NCBI GenBank assembly: GCA_964529265.1
Contig: CAZGVW010000095.1
Span: forward strand, 1-28,169
DNA: 28,169 nt
Source of the DNA: CAZGVW01 sp964529265
GTDB taxonomy: Bacteria; Planctomycetota; Phycisphaerae; Phycisphaerales; UBA1924
Direction: 5' to 3'
The position numbers were made by a program, and so were the translations under genes. Below are positions 8,107 to 15,111 of this stretch, piece by piece; the first letter of the stretch is position 1; every line of letters starts with the position of its first letter. The notes beneath the pieces are model-generated. The model saw nothing but the letters and a program-made list of their open reading frames with translations. It did no database searches and was not told where the DNA came from.

Positions 8107-8125
8107 CACAGCCGTCCCGGCTGTG
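8107..8125. repeat. Short perfect palindrome (cacagccg/cggctgtg), possible dispersed element
   Basis: CACAGCCG (8107-8114) and CGGCTGTG (8118-8125) form a perfect 8-bp stem with a 3-nt loop, in the divergent intergenic region between 7966 and 8234. A similar 8-bp palindrome built on GGGCACGG/CCGTGCCC occurs at 28074-28094. Confidence 0.5.
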
Positions 8126-8216
8126 TCGCGGCGCAGCCGCGAGCGATCCCGCGGCGCCTCCCGCTTCCCCCACCCGCGCTTCAAAGGGGCCTCGGGTGCC
8201 TCCTCGGCCCCTTCTC

Positions 8217-8222
8217 TACCAT
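8217..8222 (+). promoter_or_regulatory. Possible -10 box (TACCAT) close to a start codon
   Basis: TACCAT ends 11 nt before the ATG at 8234; no ribosome site lies between. Same arrangement as at 5791, 9239 and 21488. Confidence 0.25.
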
Positions 8223-8233
8223 CATTCCCCGCC

Positions 8234-9201
8234 ATGGCGCCCGCACCGCTGCTCGCTGTACAGGTCGAAGACCACGAGTCCTGGGCGCTCTGCGTCAGGC
8301 ACGAACGACGCCTCGTTCGCGGCGCGTGGACCCGAACATGGAGGGTCGCCGCCTTCGCCGTGATGGGCGCCCTCACCCTCCTCCTGATCACCCGCGCAAT
8401 GGACCCCGCATGGCCACCCACCCACCGCTGGGGCACGATCGCCTTGATCATCATGATCGGAGCAGTTTTCGTGGGATCAAGGCGCGGCTCGCGCGCCTCT
8501 CGAACTCAACTTGCCGCGCTCCTGCGTCGCGCGGGCGCCGCTCAAAGCTGGCCGCCCGACCGCGACGCCATGCTCGCACTCGCCGCCGAGGCTGCGGCCT
8601 ATTCCGCCCTCGACCGCCGCACGCGATGCACGTTCGATGGCGACCTCTTTCGCCGCCTCTTGAACAGCGGAGGCATCGCTCCACCCCGACCTGTGGTTGT
8701 CGCCCGCCGATTCACACCGTCACCGAGCCCGAGCGCATTCGCCGGCGCTTCATTCATCTGCCTCGCTGGGCCTACCTGATCGCCGGCGTGGCAGGTCCGT
8801 CCATGTCCATCGCGATCATCGGCGATGCTCCACGGCTCCCCGCGATGCTCGCAGTGATCGCCGCGTCGGTGATCAGCCTTGCGCTTGTGCAGTGCGTCGA
8901 CGCAGTCCGCGCTCCGGTAGCGCTCTGGGCCGCGCCGGGGCGCGTTGGTGAAGAAGCGGCGCGTCACGCGCGAGAATGGAGCGCCGCCGATTCCATCATG
9001 ATCATCGAATACACGCTCGGCGTTGCGTCCGTCCGGTTCGAAGGCCCCGGAGGCCGTTCATCGACGTGGGAGGGCTTCGTTCACCCCGAAAGCCTCGCCC
9101 GCCTCTGGTCGCTCTGGCACTCCATCGCGCCCACTTCGCCTCCTATCTTCGATCATCGCCCGGCGCCGCGAGAAGACATGTTGGAAGGCGCTTCCAACTA
9201 G
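8234..9201 (+). pseudogene. Membrane protein copy B, disrupted by a frameshift
   Basis: Paralogue of the 5805-6785 gene. The first part, from the ATG at 8234, is in one frame: two hydrophobic segments, then L-A-x-E-A-A ... T-F-D ... SGG ... PPRP ... RRFTP. The second part is in the frame one base back: EPERIRRR, a hydrophobic segment from RWAYLIAGVAG, a second one, then AAPGR, EW, DSI, RLWSLW, PPIF, ending at 9201. Homology to copy A passes from one frame to the other at about 8711-8735, so a single base is missing (or two are extra). Both frames remain open for long distances through GC bias, so no early stop marks the break. No slippery heptamer is apparent. Either a real pseudogene or a sequencing indel. 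Confidence 0.75.
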
Positions 9202-9238
9202 GTTCGACTTCCCACGCGCCCTTCCGCGGCCGGCGCCG

Positions 9239-9244
9239 TATCTT
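9239..9244 (+). promoter_or_regulatory. Possible -10 box (TATCTT) just before dprA
   Basis: TATCTT ends 8 nt before the GTG start at 9253. No purine-rich ribosome site precedes the GTG. A leaderless or very short leader transcript is possible. Confidence 0.3.
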
Positions 9245-9252
9245 CCATCCCC

Positions 9253-10491
9253 GTGCCACACCCCCTCCTCCACCTCTCCCTCACACCCCGCCTCGGCCCT
9301 GTCCTCATCCGCCGCGCCGTCCACACGCTCGGCTCGCCCGAAGCCGTCCTCCGCGCCTCCGCCGCCGACCTCGAGCGCGTCCACGGCATCGGGCCGGAGC
9401 GATCCGCCGCCATCGCCGATGGCCTCCGCGCCGTCGGGCCCGCCGCCGACGAGGAAATCCGCCTCTGCGAGCAGCGGAATGTGCGACTCGTCACCATGTT
9501 TGATGACGAATACCCGCCCCTGCTCAACCAACTCCCCGATGCGCCCCCGATTCTCTACGTCCGCGGCTTCCTGCGCCCCGAAATCGATCGTTTTTCGCTC
9601 GCCCTGGTCGGTTCGCGCTCCTGCACGCCATATGGCATCGAGCAGGCGGAGCGCTTTTCGCTCATGCTCGCGCAATCCGGCCTCACCATCGTCTCCGGCG
9701 GCGCGCGAGGCATCGATGCCGCCGCCCACCGCGGCGCCCTGCGCGCCCAGGGACGCACCGTCGTCGTCATGGGCTGCGGATTGGCCCACATCTATCCCCC
9801 CGAGCACGCGGAGATGTACGAAGAGGTCGTTTCTCGCTCGGGCGCGATCGTTTCGGAACTTCCCATGTCCGTGGCCCCCGCCCGCGAGAATTTCCCCCGC
9901 CGAAATCGCATCATTTCCGGCATGAGCCTCGGCGTTCTCGTCATCGAGGCCGGCGCCGGCTCCGGTTCGCTCATCACCGCCCGCGTCGCCGCGGAGGAGC
10001 AGGGCCGCGAGGTCATGGCCGTCCCCGGCCGCATCGATTCACCCGCCTCCCGGGGTTCCCTCGAACTCCTGAAAAAGGGCGGCGCTGCGCTCGTCACCGA
10101 TCCGGCCGATGTGATCGAGATCCTCGAAGCCCCCGCCCGCCACGCCCACGCCGGAACCCACGCGATCCGCTACGACCAGCCGCGGGCCGACGAAACCGCG
10201 CCGGATGGTCTCTTCCCGGCGCCCGGTGCGCCGGTTTTTGCACAGAACGACGCCGAAACCGAGGCTCAGAGCGACAATTTGAGCGCGACGGTGGCCAAAT
10301 CGCTGACCGCCTCCCAGCGAACGCTGCTGGAAGCGCTCATCGAGCCCCGCTCGTTCGACGACCTCACGCGCGTCACCGGCCTCGACCCGGGGGTGCTCCG
10401 CGCCGATGCGACGATTCTCGAAATCCGCCGCCTGATCGCGCGCGAAGGCCCCCTCTTGGCGCGCCGGAACGAGCGGGCGCGCTCTCGCTGA
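9253..10491 (+). CDS. dprA: DNA-processing protein DprA (DNA uptake, RecA loading)
   Basis: Binds incoming single-stranded DNA and loads RecA during natural transformation. The 412-aa protein has the full three-part layout. The N-terminal helix-hairpin-helix contains VHGIGPERSAA (about 43-53). The Rossmann-like DprA core has ALVGSR (117-122), IVSGGARGIDAAAHRGAL (146-163), MGCGL (173-177), RNRIISGMS (217-225), GSGSLITA (236-243) and VPGRID (257-262). A C-terminal winged helix begins near residue 350 (LTASQRTLLEAL). The start is a GTG with a TATCTT box 8 nt before it and no ribosome site. The alternative name Smf applies. It lies 51 nt after the broken membrane gene. No other competence gene is visible in the window. 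Confidence 0.95.
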   Translation: MPHPLLHLSLTPRLGPVLIRRAVHTLGSPEAVLRASAADLERVHGIGPERSAAIADGLRAVGPAADEEIRLCEQRNVRLVTMFDDEYPPLLNQLPDAPPILYVRGFLRPEIDRFSLALVGSRSCTPYGIEQAERFSLMLAQSGLTIVSGGARGIDAAAHRGALRAQGRTVVVMGCGLAHIYPPEHAEMYEEVVSRSGAIVSELPMSVAPARENFPRRNRIISGMSLGVLVIEAGAGSGSLITARVAAEEQGREVMAVPGRIDSPASRGSLELLKKGGAALVTDPADVIEILEAPARHAHAGTHAIRYDQPRADETAPDGLFPAPGAPVFAQNDAETEAQSDNLSATVAKSLTASQRTLLEALIEPRSFDDLTRVTGLDPGVLRADATILEIRRLIAREGPLLARRNERARSR

Positions 10492-10570
10492 GAGGCCGAC
10501 CCCCGTCCGAGAACCAGCCCTCCCCGGCATGGCATCCCGAAAAAAAAGTGAACAAATCGACCTTTTGGGC

Positions 10571-10599
10571 TTGATGTGCGGCGGCTGATCGGGTACCGT
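10571..10599 (+). promoter_or_regulatory. Promoter-like element: TTGATG, 17 nt, TACCGT
   Basis: TTGATG (10571-10576) and TACCGT (10594-10599) are separated by exactly 17 nt, just after a short AT-rich patch with a run of eight A. Predicted start near 10606. The next good ATG is over 300 nt away. Confidence 0.35.
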
Positions 10600-10605
10600 A
10601 ATCCG

Positions 10606-10900
10606 AACACGACGCCATTGGTTTCTGGAGCGGCGTCGGTCAGTTGGTCGATCGTTGGGGCGGGCCGGCGGAGGCCCAACATGTCGTGGAGCGGCATGTC
10701 GCACCCTCGACAGGCTGGGGTTCAGTCCCCTTCAGGGGCTGGGCCGCCGGGGTCGGGGGCCAGACGGATCCGAACGTTCGACCGGTGGGCGGTTCCGAGG
10801 GCCGGAGGCCTTCGGGGGCGTTTCCGCTGGTCGCTCCACGCGAGAAGCCCCTGGGATCGTGTTCGTGCGTTGAGTTTTCCTGGGTGGATTCCATCCACCC
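10606..10900 (+). ncRNA. Candidate structured RNA upstream of lexA
   Basis: Between a promoter-like element and an 8-bp hairpin there are several stems. CGACGCC (10610-10616) pairs with GGCGTCG (10632-10638). GTTGGG (10654-10659) pairs with CCCAAC (10675-10680). CCGAGGGCC (10795-10803) pairs with GGCCTTCGG (10807-10815) over nine pairs with one G-U. GGGTGGAT (10882-10889) pairs with ATCCACCC (10893-10900). I compared it by eye with the conserved cores of RNase P RNA, tmRNA, SRP RNA and 6S RNA and found no match. No T-run follows the last stem. It could equally be a long leader of the lexA transcript or chance pairing in GC-rich DNA. Confidence 0.25.
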
Positions 10901-11489
10901 GTTGAACGGACGATCGCTTGTGGCTTCGGAGAGGACGGCATGCCCTTTCACAACGCAGCGATCGTGATGCGGCTCGGCCCCGGCGGCGATTACACGGCCC
11001 AGTGGAAGGCGGAAGGGTCGCGCCTGGTGCGCGATCGGGGTGTCGCGACCGCCATCGATTCCGCCGATGGCGGCGCGCTCGGCGACGATGGGCAGGATCA
11101 GCCCGGCCTCGCCGCGGGTCTGCCCCGCAAGCGGCGCGGCATGCGCCGGGATGGCGGCGCGGCTGCCGACCTCGGCCCGCGCGTGGATGTGTTCGAACGG
11201 TCCACGGAAGGCGCATGCGGCGCAGGAAACGCGCCCGATCGGCTCGAATTGTCCTCCCTGGCCGCGAAGGCGGGCACGCTTCTCGCCGTCGAGCGCGTGC
11301 TCGAGGAGCAGGGAACTCAGATTGTTCATCGCGGCGAGGCGCTGTCGCGCCTCGTCGGCGCTTCACAAGAATGGCCGACGCCGCGAGCCGCCCGCGAGGG
11401 CGCCCCCGGCGCGCGAAGGTTGGACGGGCCCAGGCCCTCGCAGTTCCAGATCAGAGCGATGGCGGCTCGCCGTCGGGAGGCGACGATCC

Positions 11490-12128
11490 ATGACCACAAC
11501 GAAGATGAATCTCACGCCCAAGCAACTCCAGATCCTCAAGATCATCCGCGACAGCCGCGTGCGTCGGGGCTATTCCCCGACCATGCAGGAAATCGCGGAC
11601 GAACTGGGGGTCAGCAAGGTCACGGTCTTCGAGCACGCCGAAGCCCTCATCAAGAAGGGCGCGCTCGTGCGCGAAGCCAACAAGGCTCGCTCTTTGTCCA
11701 TCGCTGATGGCGTCGCCGTCCCCGATGAGGAGCAGCCACTCCGTTTCCCGCTCGTCGGCAAGATCGCCGCGGGATACCCCATCGAGAAATACGCGTCCGA
11801 CGACGAACTGAACCTGCGCGACGTCTTCGGTTCGCGCGTTGCCTCGGGCGGCGCGGGCTCAGCCACGTTCGCCCTCCGCGTGGATGGCGATTCCATGCGC
11901 GATGAGGGCATTCTGGACGGCGATTACGTCATCATCGAGCGCCGCGAAACCGCCCGCGACGGCGAGCGCGTGGTCGCCCTTCTGCCCGATGGCTCCACCA
12001 CGCTCAAATCCTTCCACCGCGAGAAGGACAGAATCCGTCTCCAGCCCGCAAATCCGGAATTCAAGCCCATTTATGTGCGGGATTGCAAAATTCAGGGCGT
12101 TGTGATCGGCGTGCTGCGAAAATACTGA
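11490..12128 (+). CDS. lexA: LexA repressor (SOS response)
   Basis: Transcriptional repressor of DNA-damage genes that cleaves itself when RecA filaments form. The 212-aa protein has an N-terminal winged helix (about 7-65), with the recognition segment in SPTMQEIADELGVSKVTVFEHA. The self-cleavage site is A94-G95 (KIAAGYP). Catalytic S135 lies in GDSM and K173 in TTLKSF. The latent peptidase S24 domain fills the rest. The ATG at 11490 has GGGAGG (11475-11480) 9 nt upstream; the frame is open further upstream, but that part lacks LexA similarity. It is convergent with the FG-GAP gene, only 14 nt apart. The GAAC/GTTC palindromes upstream might be operators, but neither matches a spaced LexA box I know. 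Confidence 0.96.
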   Translation: MTTTKMNLTPKQLQILKIIRDSRVRRGYSPTMQEIADELGVSKVTVFEHAEALIKKGALVREANKARSLSIADGVAVPDEEQPLRFPLVGKIAAGYPIEKYASDDELNLRDVFGSRVASGGAGSATFALRVDGDSMRDEGILDGDYVIIERRETARDGERVVALLPDGSTTLKSFHREKDRIRLQPANPEFKPIYVRDCKIQGVVIGVLRKY

Positions 12129-12130
12129 GC

Positions 12131-12142
12131 AAACGCGCGTTT
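12131..12142. repeat. Perfect 12-bp palindrome filling the gap between convergent stops
   Basis: AAACGCGCGTTT occupies all but two bases of the 14-nt gap between the lexA stop (12128) and the stop of the minus-strand FG-GAP gene (12143). The stem is short for an intrinsic terminator, though a T-run flanks it on both strands. Confidence 0.5.
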
Positions 12143-13627
12143 TCACGGCGCCGGACACGGCCCCCACGCGCCCAGCAGCGCCGCAAGGTCGGAACTGTTG
12201 ATCAGCCCGTCGCCGTTGAAATCGCCGATCAGTCCCTCGCCCCACCCGCCGAGCAGAATTGCCAGGTCGCTGCTGTTCACCGCGCCGTCGCCGTTCACGT
12301 CCTGCGGGCAGAAAGGCCCAAAAAACAGGTACGAGCGCCCCGCATCCGCGCCAGCCGCGTCATTTCCCGGCGCGCCGATGAGCACATCGATCGCCCCGTC
12401 GCCGTTCGCATCCCCGCACGCCGCGGCCGATCCGAACTCGTCCCCGATCGCCTCGCCCTCCAGCCGCTGAATCAGCGCGCCGTTTGCGCCGGAAAACAGC
12501 GAAACCCGTCCCGGCCGCATCGGCCCGATCTGCGGCGGCGCCGGCGACCCGATGGCGACGTCCGGCACACCGTCCCCGCTCACGTCCCCCGCGCTCGACA
12601 CCCAGAAGCCCATCCAGTCGCCCGGCTCTTCGCCGAAAAAGTCCAGAAGCAGCGCGCCGTCCATTCCTGAGTACACATACGCCGCGCCGCGGCGGTCATC
12701 GGTTTCAACGTCCCACGCCCGCGCGCCGAGCAGCAGATCATCGCGCCCGTCGCTGTTCATATCGCCCGCGCACGACACGGAACTGCCCAGTTCCGCGCCC
12801 TGAAACAGCCCCTCGTGGAACCGGATCAGGTCGCCGGTTTCGCCGGAATACACATACACGCGTCCGGCGTTCACTCCGCCGGGATTGTTGTTGAACTGCG
12901 AGCCCACCATGTAATCGCCGAAATCATCGCCGTTGTTGTTCCCGGCGCAACCGACCGCGAGCCCGAAACCATCGCCCTGCGCCTCGCCGAGATGATCGCG
13001 GATGAACGAGCCATCGATTCCGGAATACAGGTACACGCGCCCTGCGCCCGGCGCGCCCGCCGAACTGCCCCACGCGCCGATGATGATGTCCGGCCTGCCG
13101 TCGTTGTTCACATCGCCCGCGCCCGAAAGCGCGAAGCCGAATCGCTCGCCGACGGTTGTTCCCGTCCACGATCCGATCTGCATCCCCGTGCGCCCCGAAT
13201 AGAGGCGCGCATAGCCCGGCCCGAGCGGAAACGCGATCTGATCCTCCGGCGCGCCGACCAGGATGTCGCCGCGGCCGTCGTTGTCCACGTCGCCGGGCCC
13301 CGCCACAGCGCGCCCGAAGGCGTCGCCCGCGCCGTCGCCGAGAAACTGCCAGATCACGGCGCCGGTGGCGCCGGAAAACACCGTCGCGCGCCCCGCATCG
13401 CCCCCGCCGCGGAACGGCTCGCCGACGACGTAATCCGCCACCAGGTCGCCATCGACGTCGCCGCAGAACGCGACGGAAGTCCCCAGGCGATCGCCCGCGG
13501 TCTGCCCGGTTGCGATTCGGTCGGCGCTCGCCGCGGCGAGTTGCGCGACCGCGGCTCCCGGCGCGCACAGTGAACACACCGCAAGCGCGGCGACGCGCAG
13601 GCGCGCTGAGCGCACTTCCAGCCCCAT
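12143..13627 (-). CDS. Secreted seven-bladed FG-GAP (integrin-alpha-like) propeller with C-terminal dockerin pair
   Basis: A 494-aa protein with a signal peptide (hydrophobic about 10-28, A-Q-L junction). Seven repeats of about 57-60 residues follow. Each has the form G-x-x-x-G-D-x-x-G ... G-D-x-(N/D)-x-D-G-x-x-D-x-x-x-G ... G-R-x-x-x-(Y/F)-S-G-x-x-G, typical of FG-GAP blades with calcium loops, so a closed seven-bladed propeller is expected. The last 52 residues (about 443-494) hold two loop motifs, DVNGDGAVNSSDLAILLGGW and DFNGDGLINSSDLAALLGAW, then GPCPAP at the end. The start at 13627 has AGAGGAGAGAGG upstream. Likely a surface or extracellular binding protein; the ligand is unknown. Convergent with lexA, divergent from the glycosyltransferase operon. 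Confidence 0.9.
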   Translation of the reverse strand: MGLEVRSARLRVAALAVCSLCAPGAAVAQLAAASADRIATGQTAGDRLGTSVAFCGDVDGDLVADYVVGEPFRGGGDAGRATVFSGATGAVIWQFLGDGAGDAFGRAVAGPGDVDNDGRGDILVGAPEDQIAFPLGPGYARLYSGRTGMQIGSWTGTTVGERFGFALSGAGDVNNDGRPDIIIGAWGSSAGAPGAGRVYLYSGIDGSFIRDHLGEAQGDGFGLAVGCAGNNNGDDFGDYMVGSQFNNNPGGVNAGRVYVYSGETGDLIRFHEGLFQGAELGSSVSCAGDMNSDGRDDLLLGARAWDVETDDRRGAAYVYSGMDGALLLDFFGEEPGDWMGFWVSSAGDVSGDGVPDVAIGSPAPPQIGPMRPGRVSLFSGANGALIQRLEGEAIGDEFGSAAACGDANGDGAIDVLIGAPGNDAAGADAGRSYLFFGPFCPQDVNGDGAVNSSDLAILLGGWGEGLIGDFNGDGLINSSDLAALLGAWGPCPAP

Positions 13628-13892
13628 CGGCCTCTCTCCTCTGCCGCCGGGCGGGCGGACGACGCGTCCGGAAACGCCCGGGCTGCCCCCTTGGAGGGCG
13701 AACGGAGTCTACTCCACGCCCGCGCGGGTTCCATCGCCGGGATTCTCAAAGCGCCCGTTTTCTCGCGGCGGTCCCCGGTAGACTCCCCGTTTTCCGGGCC
13801 CGCCCCCGCCCAACGCGGCTCCGGCGGTGGTTTCCGGCGCACGCCGGAGCCCGAAGGACGGCCCCCCGCCGCGGTCCCGCGGCCACAGCGCC

Positions 13893-14726
13893 ATGCACAC
13901 CCACCCCCGGCTCACCGTGATCGTGCCCGCCTTTGATGAGGCGCCGAATATTGCGCCGCTTGTGCGCGAAGTCGCGGCGGTGTTCGAATCATTGGACCAG
14001 GCGGCGGAACTGATCATCGTGGACGATGGATCGGGCGATGGGACGAGTGCGGAGGCCGAGGCGCTCATGGCGGAGTTCGACTGGCTGCGTGTGCTCGCGT
14101 TGCCGCGGCGCATGGGCCAGAGCGCGGCGTTCTGGGCGGGGATTCGCGCAGCGCGGGGCGATCTCGTGGCGATGCTCGACGCCGATCTTCAGAACGATCC
14201 TGCGGATCTGCCGCGGCTGATGGATCTGCTCGAATCGCAGGGCGCGGACTGGGTGCAGGGTGTGCGCCGCAAGCGCAGCGACCGCAACACGCAGACGCGC
14301 CGATTCGGCGCCTGGGTGGGGCGCGTGTTCCGCGCGCGCGTGCTGGGTGACACGATCCGCGACACCGGGTGTTCATGCCGCGTGTTCCGGCGGGAGATCG
14401 GGCTCGCGATTCCGCTGCAGTTCCGGGGCATGCACCGCTTCATGCCGGTGTACGCGCGGCGGCTGGGCCATCGCGTGATCGAGGCGGATGTGAACCATCG
14501 CCCGCGGCTGGCCGGCGCCGCGAAGTACGGCACGTGGGGTCGCGCGGCGACGGGCCTACGCGATCTCTTCGCGGTGCGCTGGATGTTTCATCGGGTGGAG
14601 CGCGTGGAGTTCACGGAGCGCGCGCCGGCGCGGCCGGCGCGCATCGCGGGTTCCACCGCGCCGGCCGGAGCGGCGCCGCCGACCAATGGACGCCCGCCTC
14701 ACGCGAGGGAGAAGGTGAATGCTTGA
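13893..14726 (+). CDS. Family 2 glycosyltransferase, polyprenyl-phosphate sugar synthase type
   Basis: Cytoplasmic GT-A enzyme that probably transfers a sugar from a nucleotide donor to a polyprenyl phosphate (DPM1/ArnC/GtrB-like). With the ATG at 13893 it is 277 aa. Motifs: TVIVPAFDEAPNI (8-20), IIVDDGSGDGT (41-51, D44 and D45), and the metal-binding MLDADLQNDP (94-103). There is no long C-terminal pair of membrane helices as in ArnC or GtrB; the tail from about 230 is Pro/Ala-rich. The frame opens at 13827, but the extra part looks non-coding and no ribosome site favours either start. The next gene begins 8 nt before this one ends, so the three genes to 16634 form one translation-coupled operon. 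Sugar identity cannot be read from the sequence. Confidence 0.9.
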   Translation: MHTHPRLTVIVPAFDEAPNIAPLVREVAAVFESLDQAAELIIVDDGSGDGTSAEAEALMAEFDWLRVLALPRRMGQSAAFWAGIRAARGDLVAMLDADLQNDPADLPRLMDLLESQGADWVQGVRRKRSDRNTQTRRFGAWVGRVFRARVLGDTIRDTGCSCRVFRREIGLAIPLQFRGMHRFMPVYARRLGHRVIEADVNHRPRLAGAAKYGTWGRAATGLRDLFAVRWMFHRVERVEFTERAPARPARIAGSTAPAGAAPPTNGRPPHAREKVNA

Positions 14727-15111
14727 TGCGCTGACGCTCGCCGCCTCGGAGGCGGAAGGGCGCGACCTCCTGCTCCGCATCCTCAACATCTCCTCGTACG
14801 AGAACCTGGGATGGGTGCTGCTGGGCCTCGCGGGGCAGGCGGCGTTCATGCTGCGGATGCTGGTGCAGTGGATCGCCACGGAGCGCGAGCGGCGCAGCGT
14901 GGTGCCGACGATCTTCTGGTGGCTGAGCCTGGGCGGCGGCGCGATCCTGCTCATCTATTTTCTCTGGCGCAAGGACATCGTGGGCGTGCTCGGCCAGACG
15001 ACGGGCGTCGTGGTGTATGCGCGCAACCTCTGGTACATTCACAAGGGTGATCGCACGTCGGCGCCTGCCGGCGCTGCGGGCGCCGTGGAAGAGGGTTCCG
15101 TCGCACGATGA
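14719..15111 (+). CDS. Stand-alone LAB_N (lipid-A-disaccharide synthase N-terminal domain) membrane protein
   Basis: A 130-aa membrane protein made almost only of the LAB_N domain, which otherwise occurs at the N-terminus of some LpxB proteins. Conserved pieces are GWVLLGLAGQAAFMLRMLVQ (31-50), WIATERERRSVVP (51-63), FWWLSLGGG (66-74) and YARNLWYIHK (100-109). Three hydrophobic helices are expected (about 31-50, 62-82, 88-106). It is not an LpxB enzyme, as the catalytic part is missing. The ribosome site GAGGGAGAAGG (14705-14715) lies inside the 3' end of the GT2 gene, and the ATG overlaps its stop by 8 nt. Such proteins often sit between an ArnC-like and an ArnT-like gene, as here. A role as partner or flippase for the lipid-linked sugar is inference. 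Confidence 0.88.
   Translation: MLDALTLAASEAEGRDLLLRILNISSYENLGWVLLGLAGQAAFMLRMLVQWIATERERRSVVPTIFWWLSLGGGAILLIYFLWRKDIVGVLGQTTGVVVYARNLWYIHKGDRTSAPAGAAGAVEEGSVAR

Larger units (their letters stand above)
10492..11489. other. About 1 kb between dprA and lexA without a convincing gene
   Basis: Unusually long gap for this dense region. Two candidate frames exist and neither is convincing. One runs on the plus strand from ATG 10940 (ribosome site GGAGAGGA at 10928-10935) but only stops at 11707, 218 nt inside lexA. The other runs on the minus strand from 11329 to 10640; it has third-position GC near that of real genes but no ribosome site and no recognisable motif. A third plus-strand frame ends with a TGA overlapping the lexA ATG (ATGA at 11490-11493); its last 40 residues from 11374 include an AT-hook-like RPRGRPRR, without a ribosome site. 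The first 400 nt contain a promoter-like element and several hairpins. Palindromes CGAACGTTCG (10771-10780) and GTTCGAAC (11191-11198) also lie here. Confidence 0.5.

Noticed and set aside
7220..8233. N-terminal extension of the copy B frame across the dockerin gene
   Set aside because: This part is antisense to a protein with a signal peptide, internal repeats and a good ribosome site; copy B homology begins only after the ATG at 8234.
8700..8740. Programmed -1 frameshift in copy B
   Set aside because: No X-XXY-YYZ slippery heptamer or obvious stimulatory hairpin at the switch; decay or a sequencing indel is simpler.
10606..10900. Known housekeeping RNA (RNase P, tmRNA, SRP, 6S) before lexA
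   Set aside because: None of the conserved cores could be found by eye; left as an unassigned candidate.
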